This document shows positions 1 through 4,640 of a DNA stretch of 6,077 nucleotides, in pieces. The position numbers and the translations under genes are program-made. The DNA comes from an uncultured Eisenbergiella sp. GTDB lineage: Bacteria > Bacillota > Clostridia > Lachnospirales > Lachnospiraceae. The DNA lies in NCBI GenBank assembly GCA_948960675.1, contig CARDPF010000196.1:1-6077 (forward strand). Reading direction: 5' to 3'. The notes under the pieces were generated by a model that had not been told where the DNA came from, ran no database searches, and saw nothing but the letters and a program-made list of their open reading frames with translations. The first letter of the stretch is position 1, and each line of letters opens with the position of its first letter.

Positions 1-1
1 G

Positions 2-100
2 GGCGAGCTTGCAAAAGGGAAAAAATCTGGAGAGGAAAAGGGATGGCTTTCGTCCCCGGATGTGAGAGCACATTTCCGGGCAAAGGCAAATGAAGAATAG
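2..100 (+). CDS. C-terminal end of an unidentified protein (partial)
   Basis: This frame is open from the window edge to a TAG at 98-100 and gives 32 visible residues, mostly charged and hydrophilic, ending in GWLSSPDVRAHFRAKANEE. I prefer it over the other two frames because its composition is protein-like and an intrinsic terminator follows about 45 bases after the stop, as expected at the end of a transcription unit. A short tail of the form 'GWLSS-x-DVRAHF' rich in Lys, Glu and Arg reminds me of the ends of small type II antitoxin-like or DNA-binding proteins. That is only an impression, and no domain can be assigned from this fragment. The start lies outside the window. It is also possible that the stretch is non-coding. 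Confidence 0.45.
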   Translation, partial: GELAKGKKSGEEKGWLSSPDVRAHFRAKANEE

Positions 101-146
101 CATCCACTTGACTCGTTGCCCGTAGGAATAAAATATAGTAACGATG

Positions 147-175
147 AAACCGCTGGCTGACGTTGGCGGTTTTTT
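147..175 (+). terminator. Intrinsic terminator after the partial upstream gene
   Basis: A 7-bp stem, AAACCGC (147-153) with GCGGTTT (166-172), closes a 12-base loop and runs into a T tract (170-175). Flanking GTAAC (138-142) and GTTGC (176-180) can pair as an outer helix if one G-U pair is allowed. The position, 47 bases after the TAG at 98-100, suits the end of the upstream plus-strand gene. The mirrored A run is short, so activity on the minus strand is less likely. Confidence 0.7.
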
Positions 176-341
176 GTTGCTCCGGGCCAATGGCACGGAG
201 TCTGGAAGGAGGAAACAAAAGAAGCTCCGCCACGGAATTAATGTGGAGTGGGGTGTCCCATTCCCGGAATGTGAAGGATTATTTCTTTAAAAAGCATGAC
301 TGCCAGCTGGCGGAAATGTAGGCAATAGAGGGGCAAACATC
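176..341 (+). other. Gene-free leader with several hairpins
   Basis: I find no convincing gene here. The segment can fold locally. CTCCG (180-184) pairs with CGGAG (196-200), with an inner GCC/GGC pairing around a three-base loop. CATTC (259-263) pairs with GAATG (267-271). GCCAGCTGGC (302-311) is a perfect 10-bp palindrome, and TGCC (301-304) can alternatively pair with GGCA (321-324). An AAGGAGG at 206-212 has no plausible start codon after it. The segment sits between a terminator and a possible attenuator, where an RNA sensor would lie, but I could not match it to a known riboswitch. The TPP, SAM-I, cobalamin and guanidine-I cores were looked for by eye and not seen. Confidence 0.35.
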
Positions 342-373
342 CCGCCCCTTTCTTTGCAGGGCGGCACTTTTTT
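329..373 (+). promoter_or_regulatory. Candidate attenuator: competing hairpins ahead of the binding-protein gene
   Basis: Two stems share bases and cannot form together. The first is AGGGGC (329-334) with GCCCCT (344-349), leaving a nine-base loop. The second is CCGCCC (342-347) with GGGCGG (359-364), followed by six T residues at 368-373, the shape of an intrinsic terminator. The overlap at 344-347 is what an anti-terminator/terminator switch would need, and the next start codon is 50 bases downstream of the T tract. No gene end immediately upstream would otherwise require a terminator here. The regulatory reading is an inference. A TATAAT after the terminator could let the gene be transcribed independently. 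Confidence 0.4.
342..373 (+). terminator. Intrinsic terminator in the leader
   Basis: A six-base-pair, all-GC stem (CCGCCC at 342-347, GGGCGG at 359-364) with an 11-base loop is followed after CAC by six T residues at 368-373. The hairpin looks functional, although the three-base gap before the T tract weakens it slightly. It lies upstream of the binding-protein start, so it either blocks read-through from the left or forms the OFF state of an attenuator. Confidence 0.55.
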
Positions 374-385
374 GGCTGCAACGCA

Positions 386-391
386 TATAAT
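386..391 (+). promoter_or_regulatory. Possible -10 element (TATAAT) for the binding-protein gene
   Basis: A perfect TATAAT lies 31 bases before the ATG at 423 and just after the leader terminator, so a transcript starting near 398 would have a short 5' leader carrying the GGAG at 413-416. No good -35 hexamer is present at 16 to 18 bases spacing; the best placement overlaps the terminator arm. There is no TGn extension. It may therefore be weak, activator-dependent, or a chance match in an AT-rich patch. Confidence 0.3.
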
Positions 392-422
392 AAACCAACT
401 TTGTTTGCAACCGGAGATTATT

Positions 423-1448
423 ATGAAAAAGAAATTCCTGCTGTTTTCCCTGATGGCCGCCGTTTTAGCCGCAGGGCTTGCCGCCTGCGCAAAACCCGGG
501 GCTACAAAAGAAGCCGGGGACGCCCCTGGCAGCGCATCTGTCAAAGTACGGCTCAACGAAGTGGCTCATTCCATTTTTTATGCGCCCATGTACGTGGCAA
601 TCGAGGAAGGTTATTTTGCAAAAGAAGGCATCGACGTGGAACTTGTAACCGGCTTTGGCGCGGATAAAACCATGACCGCCGTCCTCTCCGACGAGGCCGA
701 CATCGGTTTTATGGGTTCGGAATCCACCATTTATACCTATCTGGGGGAAACCAACGATTATGTGGTCAATTTTGCCCAGCTGACACAGCGGGCGGGCAAT
801 TTCCTGGTATCCAGGGAGCCCGTCGACAATTTCGATTGGAATATGTTAAAGGGCAAAAATGTGCTTGGCGGCCGGGCGGGCGGTATGCCGGAGTTAGTCT
901 TTGAATATATCTTAAAGCAAAACGGTATCGACCCCAAATCTGATCTTTCCATTGACCAGAGCATTGATTTCGGTTCCACCGCAGCTGCTTTTTCCGGGGG
1001 GCAGGGGGATTTTACGGTTGAATTTGAGCCCCACGCCACCGCGCTGGAACAAAAGGGGGACGGCTACGTGGTCGCCTCTTTGGGCGAAGCCTCCGGTTAC
1101 GTCCCTTACACGGCTTTTTCCGCCAAGAAAAGTTATATGGAAGCCCATCCCGAAATCATCCAGTCCTTCACCAACGCCCTGCAAAAAGGGATGGATTATG
1201 TGGCAGGCCACACGCCCGAGGAAATTGCCGCCGTCATCCAGCCGCAGTTTGCGGAAACCGACGCAGCGACCCTGACAGCTATCGTTAGCCGCTACTATGA
1301 GCAGGACACCTGGAAAAAAGACCTGGTTTTCACGGAAGATGCCTTTACACTGCTACAGGATATTTTGGAGGAAGGCGGCGAACTTGCCAAACGGGTTCCC
1401 TATGAAGAACTGGTAAACACCGAATTTGCAAAAAAAGCCGCCCACTAA
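423..1448 (+). CDS. ABC transporter substrate-binding lipoprotein, SsuA/TauA/THI5-like (NMT1) type
   Basis: The 341-residue protein starts at ATG 423, six bases after GGAG (413-416). A longer frame from TTG 354 would begin inside the terminator and place residues ahead of the signal peptide, so it is rejected. The N-terminus is a lipoprotein signal: KKK, a hydrophobic stretch, then the lipobox LAAC with Cys22, followed by a flexible linker rich in Gly, Ala and Ser to about residue 38. The two-lobed periplasmic-binding-protein type 2 fold follows. It carries the family pattern FYAPMYVAIEEGYFAKEGID near residues 52-71 and an 'ADIGFMG' segment near 95, both typical of NMT1-like binders of nitrate, sulfonate, bicarbonate, thiamine-pyrimidine and related ligands. 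The length is normal for the family. The protein should be anchored outside the membrane and deliver ligand to a permease/ATPase pair. No such pair follows; the gene stands alone and converges on a sulfatase operon. The ligand cannot be read from the sequence. A sulfur compound is tempting given the neighbours, but unproven. Confidence 0.93.
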   Translation: MKKKFLLFSLMAAVLAAGLAACAKPGATKEAGDAPGSASVKVRLNEVAHSIFYAPMYVAIEEGYFAKEGIDVELVTGFGADKTMTAVLSDEADIGFMGSESTIYTYLGETNDYVVNFAQLTQRAGNFLVSREPVDNFDWNMLKGKNVLGGRAGGMPELVFEYILKQNGIDPKSDLSIDQSIDFGSTAAAFSGGQGDFTVEFEPHATALEQKGDGYVVASLGEASGYVPYTAFSAKKSYMEAHPEIIQSFTNALQKGMDYVAGHTPEEIAAVIQPQFAETDAATLTAIVSRYYEQDTWKKDLVFTEDAFTLLQDILEEGGELAKRVPYEELVNTEFAKKAAH

Positions 1449-1456
1449 CCCACATA

Positions 1457-1492
1457 TACAAAAAAACGGACTAATTAGTCCGTTTTTTTGTA
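1457..1492. terminator. Bidirectional intrinsic terminator (perfect 36-bp palindrome)
   Basis: The palindrome is centred on AATT at 1473-1476. The GC-rich half-stem CGGACT/AGTCCG is flanked by seven A residues (1460-1466) on one side and seven T residues (1483-1489) on the other, with TAC/GTA at the ends. On either strand it forms a hairpin followed by a U run. It starts nine bases after the stop of the binding-protein gene and ends the convergent minus-strand operon, so it can serve both. The stop codon of the minus-strand glycosidase relic (1475-1477) lies within its centre. Confidence 0.92.
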
Positions 1493-1600
1493 ACCATTCC
1501 GCCAGTCTCCCACGCTGGGCTTGGTCGTACACACAAAGCCGTGTTCCCGGTCCACATCCACAAGGCCGAATTTGGGAAGCCAGAAAAACCATCCGTTTAC
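1475..1600 (-). pseudogene. Relic of a glycoside hydrolase C-terminus, GH1-like
   Basis: Read from about 1600 towards 1475, one frame gives 41 protein-like residues and a TAA. They include GWFFWLPKFGLVDVDREHGF and then TTKPSVGDWRNGY. The pattern 'PKFGLV-x-VDR' followed by a 'KPS' and an aromatic residue resembles the conserved end of GH1 beta-glycosidases, where this loop lies after the catalytic nucleophile. Upstream in the same frame stop codons occur within 30 bases, no start codon or ribosome binding site is present, and the neighbouring permease relic is in another frame. It is therefore a fragment rather than a gene. The family call is from memory of the motif. It could be the end of a different glycosidase. 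Confidence 0.5.
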
Positions 1601-1685
1601 CCACGCCCAAAAGCGTCATAATCGTAATCATGGGAAGCAGCATCGGCAGGGTGATATACCTTCTCCGCTGCCTACGGTTCGCCCC
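1596..1685 (-). pseudogene. Relic of a sugar ABC transporter permease (LplB-type, EAA region)
   Basis: In the frame running from 1685 to 1596 the product is about 30 residues beginning GANRRQRRRYITLP and continuing through a hydrophobic stretch, MLLPMITIMTLLGVG. In binding-protein-dependent sugar permeases the cytoplasmic EAA loop reads roughly 'EAAxxDGANxxQxxxxITLP' and leads straight into a transmembrane helix, as seen here. The preceding E-A-A and the rest of the protein are missing. The 5' end of the relic overlaps the last codons of the sulfatase (stop at 1674-1672) in another frame, and the 3' side meets the glycosidase relic. This looks like the remains of a deletion that joined pieces of three genes. 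It is very unlikely to be expressed as a useful product. Confidence 0.6.
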
Positions 1686-3075
1686 GTACAGCAGGCAGAC
1701 ACCCTGGCCGCAGTCCGTTTTCGTCCGCAAGCCCCCCGTCCCTTCCGCAAAGGCTGCGCCGCAGGCGTTCCCTCCACACGGCCAGCCTTTCCTGCGCCTC
1801 CTTTCTGCGCGAGAGGTCACAGCACTCATAAGGGTCTGTCCGCAGATCAAAAAGCTGTTCTTCCCCCGTGGCGGTAAACCAAATATACTTTTCCTTTCCG
1901 TCGGTTAAAAACTGCATCGCCTCTTCCTTTGCATAACAGGCGGCATGCTCCCCCTGTATCCACTCCCGTCCGGCAAGCCTTGCCTCCCATCCCGTTTTGG
2001 CAAGGGACAGGCCGCGCCGGTCTTTGGCCGCCTCCAATCCGGCATAGTGCAGCGTAGTGGGGTACAGGTCGCACAATGTCACCGGCTCGTCCACCTGTAT
2101 TCCCCTTTCTTTCCCTTTTTCCCACAAAAGGAGGGGCACCGCCGCGCTGCCCTGATAAGCGTAGGTTTTGCGGAACAGATGGTGGTCCCCCAGCATTTCC
2201 CCGTGGTCCGAGGTAAAAACAATCACATCCGGCAGATCCCGGCGGCATTTTTGCGTCCGCAAAAGCCGCCCGATCTGGCTGTCAATATGTCCGATCTGGG
2301 CATAATACCCCAGCCGCATCCGCGCAAGCTGGTCCTTTGGCAGCCTTCCCTCCCAGGCCTGCAGGCTCCCTACCGGTTTATCATGGCGTTTTGCCCATTC
2401 CCCCACATGGGGGGCGTCACATTGCTTTTCCCGGTACAGATCCCAATACCGCTGTGGCGGATCAATGGGGGGATGGGGGCGGTGGAAGGAAAGCGTCAGA
2501 AAATAGGGCCTCGTCCGGTCCCGCCTGCGCAGAAACTCCAATCCCTTCGTCACTACCCAGGTATTGTTATGCAGTTCCTCCGGCAGGGCGCTGGGCGCTG
2601 CATTCCAGCCGTTGTCGTCCAGCCCGGCCATCCTCTCGTCCAGCCTGCCGCCCGATTTTTCGCGCACCCATTCCTCATAATCGTCCACATACCAGTCCGT
2701 CAGCCGCTGCCAGCATTCGTAGGAATCAATCCCCTCAAAGCCGCAATGCTTATTCTGTGGGTAAAAATGGGTTTTTCCCACACAATGGGTCTGATACCCG
2801 CCCCGCGCCAGCACGGCGGGCAGCATTCCGTCAAAATTCCACGCATGCCCGTCCTCGTAGCCGTAAAACCCGGTCTGCTCCGGCAAAAGCCCGGTGAACA
2901 GACAGGCCCTAGCCGGAATGCAGCTGGGGCAGGGCGAATAGGCGTGCCGAAACAGCACGCCCTCCCCCGCAAGCTGATCCAGGTTCGGCGTTTCCACCAC
3001 AGGATGCCCCAAAACCCCCAAGGCGTCAAACCGGAACTGGTCGCACAAAATCCACAAAATATTTTTTTGCTCCAT
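1672..3075 (-). CDS. Type I (formylglycine-dependent) sulfatase, sulfatase 1
   Basis: The 467-residue product starts at ATG 3075, six bases after AGGGGGA (3082-3088). The frame is open back to 3207, but those extra 44 codons cross an inverted repeat and precede the conserved start MEQKNILWILCDQ, so I exclude them. The alkaline-phosphatase-fold sulfatase domain covers nearly all of it. Metal ligands are Asp12 with Gln13, then Asp290-His291 in SDHGEMLGDHH. The catalytic signature is C52-I-P-A-R56 followed by LFTG; Cys52 would be oxidised to formylglycine. Lys101 and His103 (GKTHF), His201 and Lys304 match substrate- and sulfate-binding positions. The C-terminal 'LFDLRTDPYECCDLSRR' is typical. 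Ala at the fourth motif position, where Ser is commoner, still satisfies CxPxR. No signal peptide is visible, so action in the cytoplasm on imported sulfated sugars is likely. The last 15 or so residues look atypical and abut a permease relic, so the original C-terminus may have been altered. The substrate is unknown. Confidence 0.95.
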   Translation of the reverse strand: MEQKNILWILCDQFRFDALGVLGHPVVETPNLDQLAGEGVLFRHAYSPCPSCIPARACLFTGLLPEQTGFYGYEDGHAWNFDGMLPAVLARGGYQTHCVGKTHFYPQNKHCGFEGIDSYECWQRLTDWYVDDYEEWVREKSGGRLDERMAGLDDNGWNAAPSALPEELHNNTWVVTKGLEFLRRRDRTRPYFLTLSFHRPHPPIDPPQRYWDLYREKQCDAPHVGEWAKRHDKPVGSLQAWEGRLPKDQLARMRLGYYAQIGHIDSQIGRLLRTQKCRRDLPDVIVFTSDHGEMLGDHHLFRKTYAYQGSAAVPLLLWEKGKERGIQVDEPVTLCDLYPTTLHYAGLEAAKDRRGLSLAKTGWEARLAGREWIQGEHAACYAKEEAMQFLTDGKEKYIWFTATGEEQLFDLRTDPYECCDLSRRKEAQERLAVWRERLRRSLCGRDGGLADENGLRPGCLPAVRGEP

Positions 3076-3081
3076 CTCTGT

Positions 3082-3088
3082 TCCCCCT
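3082..3088 (-). promoter_or_regulatory. Ribosome binding site deciding the start of sulfatase 1
   Basis: AGGGGGA on the minus strand, six bases before ATG 3075, supports this start over upstream in-frame codons as far as 3207. It follows the inter-sulfatase hairpin closely, so folding of that hairpin could influence ribosome access. Confidence 0.7.
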
Positions 3089-3092
3089 ATTA

Positions 3093-3130
3093 CAGTGAAC
3101 GACAAAAATTTTTGTTTTTGGCGTTCACTG
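3093..3130. repeat. Inverted repeat / hairpin between the two sulfatase genes
   Basis: Perfect 9-bp arms CAGTGAACG (3093-3101) and CGTTCACTG (3122-3130) enclose a second stem, CAAAAA (3103-3108) with TTTTTG (3115-3120), leaving a six-base loop and one mismatch between the stems. On the minus strand no U run follows, so it is not a standard terminator for sulfatase 2. It ends four bases before the ribosome binding site of sulfatase 1. A dispersed palindromic repeat, an RNA stabiliser or processing site, or an operator are all possible. GGCG (3120-3123) with CGCC (3131-3134) forms a competing small hairpin. Confidence 0.75.
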
Positions 3131-3194
3131 CGCCGATTTTTCGTTGCGTGAAACACAACATTTTCCTTTGCAAAATCGTGCGCATCCCCCGGCG

Positions 3195-4640
3195 TCAATT
3201 CGGACAAATCTGCTCATAGCGGTTGCCCTGCATCCGCAAAAGCTCCGTCAACAATTCCCCTTCCCGCTCCCTAATCCTTTCCTGATACGAAGGATCCAAG
3301 GCCCGGTTCTTTTTCTCCTTGGGATCCGCTTCCAAATCCGTAAACTCACAGCTTCCGTCATCGTAGCGCACCAGCTTATCCCCCTTTGTCACAAGCACGC
3401 AGGCCGCAAAATCCCGCCCCTGTCTGCGGTATCCGTTCCGGTATTCCACCAGACAGTGCCGCCGCACATTTTTTTCATCCAAAAAATCCGTCCCGTCCGC
3501 CCAGGGCATGGACTCTATCCCCAACAGCCCACATATGGCAGGCGCCAGATCCACAAGGGAAACCAGGCGCCCGTCCGTCTCCCCATGCCGCCTGTGATCG
3601 ACGCACAATAGGGGGACATTGAGCAATCCCTCATAAAAAAACGGGCCCTTGAACCATAAACCGTGATCCCCCAAAAGTTCCCCGTGATCGGAGAGGAAAA
3701 AAATGGCCGTCTTCTCATACAGCCCTTCCTCCATAAGGGCCCTGACCACCCTGCCCACGGCCCGGTCCATCCACTCTACCATCTCATAGGTTCTGGCAAT
3801 CCGCTCCCCAACCAGAATCTGTGGCGTATCCTTAGCGGCCTCCAGCCTTTCCGCTCCCCCCGGCGACCAGCGTCCCTCATAAAACTGCCGGTAACGGGCA
3901 GGGCGGCCGGCCAAATCTGCAGCGTCCCCCACCGGCGGCTTTACCCTTCTCTCCCCCACCAATTCTGCAGGCGGCGTGAAGGGAAAATGCGGATCCGGAA
4001 AACTGACCGTCAAAAAAAACGGCCGCCCTTTATCCCTGGCACTGTGCAAAAATTCCTCCGCCTTTTCCGCGATATAGGAAGTACAGTGGAGACGGGCCGG
4101 TATTTGCATCCCGCCGGTATGCGCCCCCGTGTATTTTACCCCAAACATGGCATCGTCGCCCCCGTTTTGCAAGAACCATTCCCGGTAGCCCCCCGTGACC
4201 ACGGAATGCCCGACGGTAGAACGGATATGCCCATACCCCCAGTAACCGGACGCCACCTCATGGGAAGGGTCATTGCGCCAATGCACCTTTGCCTCCCGGC
4301 TTTTTTTCCCTTCCTTGTCCAGCGTCGGCTCCAGATGCATCTTTCCGATGCTCGCCGTCTGCCAGCCCCTTTGCAAAAGCCAGTGCGGCAGCGTCCTCCC
4401 CCCATCCCTTGCCAGTACCCCGTTGGTAAAAACGCCATGGTTGTGGGGAAGCATACCGGAAATGAGGGAATGGCGGCTGGGCATACAAAGGGGATTGGCG
4501 GTATAGCAGCGCTCATAACGCACCCCGTCCGCCGCCAGGGCATCCAAGTGGGGCGTGTGGATGCAATCGTTGCCATAGCAGCCCAGGGTATCCTTGCGCA
4601 GCTGGTCCGCCATAATCAGTAACACGTTCTCTATCGCCAT
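3195..4640 (-). CDS. Type I (formylglycine-dependent) sulfatase, sulfatase 2
   Basis: The 481-residue product starts at ATG 4640, seven bases after AAGGAG (4648-4653). The start codon lies inside the end of the upstream hydrolase gene, so the two are probably translationally coupled. The protein is a full-length arylsulfatase-like enzyme. Asp12-Gln13 are the N-terminal metal ligands. C52-M-P-S-R56 is the canonical CxPSR site whose Cys becomes formylglycine, though the usual downstream T-G reads S61-G62 here. Lys100 and His102 (GKMH), Asp216 and His218 (PDPH), Asp318-His319 (SDHGELLGDHG) and Lys331 complete the active site. The C-terminal part carries 'EFTDLEADPKEKKN', the usual sulfatase tail. 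There is no signal peptide or membrane segment, so a cytoplasmic location is expected. It is clearly different from sulfatase 1 (motif, insertions, C-terminus), which suggests a different position or residue on the same glycan rather than a recent duplication. Activation would need a maturase encoded elsewhere. The specific substrate cannot be read. Confidence 0.96.
   Translation of the reverse strand: MAIENVLLIMADQLRKDTLGCYGNDCIHTPHLDALAADGVRYERCYTANPLCMPSRHSLISGMLPHNHGVFTNGVLARDGGRTLPHWLLQRGWQTASIGKMHLEPTLDKEGKKSREAKVHWRNDPSHEVASGYWGYGHIRSTVGHSVVTGGYREWFLQNGGDDAMFGVKYTGAHTGGMQIPARLHCTSYIAEKAEEFLHSARDKGRPFFLTVSFPDPHFPFTPPAELVGERRVKPPVGDAADLAGRPARYRQFYEGRWSPGGAERLEAAKDTPQILVGERIARTYEMVEWMDRAVGRVVRALMEEGLYEKTAIFFLSDHGELLGDHGLWFKGPFFYEGLLNVPLLCVDHRRHGETDGRLVSLVDLAPAICGLLGIESMPWADGTDFLDEKNVRRHCLVEYRNGYRRQGRDFAACVLVTKGDKLVRYDDGSCEFTDLEADPKEKKNRALDPSYQERIREREGELLTELLRMQGNRYEQICPN

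Noticed and set aside
108..139. A sigma-70-like promoter with TTGACT at 108-113 and TATAGT, TAAAAT or AAATAT as -10.
   Set aside because: The spacings are 20, 15, or 17 with a poor -10, and any transcript would start within or just before the terminator at 147-175, so it would make no useful product.
144..290. A 48-codon plus-strand ORF beginning MKPLADVGG.
   Set aside because: Its first codons are the stem, loop and T tract of an intrinsic terminator and no ribosome binding site precedes the ATG. It is a chance reading of non-coding, possibly repetitive sequence.
138..350. A TPP, SAM-I, cobalamin or guanidine-I riboswitch in the leader.
   Set aside because: The GATGAAACC near 143 recalls SAM-I and the GCCAGCTGGC area recalls a B12 box, but the remaining conserved cores (such as CTGAGA for TPP) are absent. 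A covariance search is needed before naming a class.
354..422. A TTG start giving 23 extra residues to the binding protein.
   Set aside because: It lies in the terminator arm, lacks a ribosome binding site and would bury the lipoprotein signal. ATG 423 has GGAG at the right distance.
3093..3130. Intrinsic terminator for sulfatase 2.
   Set aside because: No U tract follows the hairpin in the minus-strand direction; the A/T-rich part lies inside the stem, and sulfatase 1 continues the operon.
3076..3207. A longer start for sulfatase 1 (44 extra codons).
   Set aside because: The extension is encoded by the end of sulfatase 2 and the inverted repeat, has no family resemblance, and a good ribosome binding site points to ATG 3075.
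1945..3219. A 424-codon plus-strand ORF opposite sulfatase 1, and a similar one opposite sulfatase 2 at 3663-4622.
   Set aside because: Both are antisense shadows of GC-rich genes, with Pro/Arg-rich composition and no recognisable domain. The minus-strand sulfatases explain the sequence.
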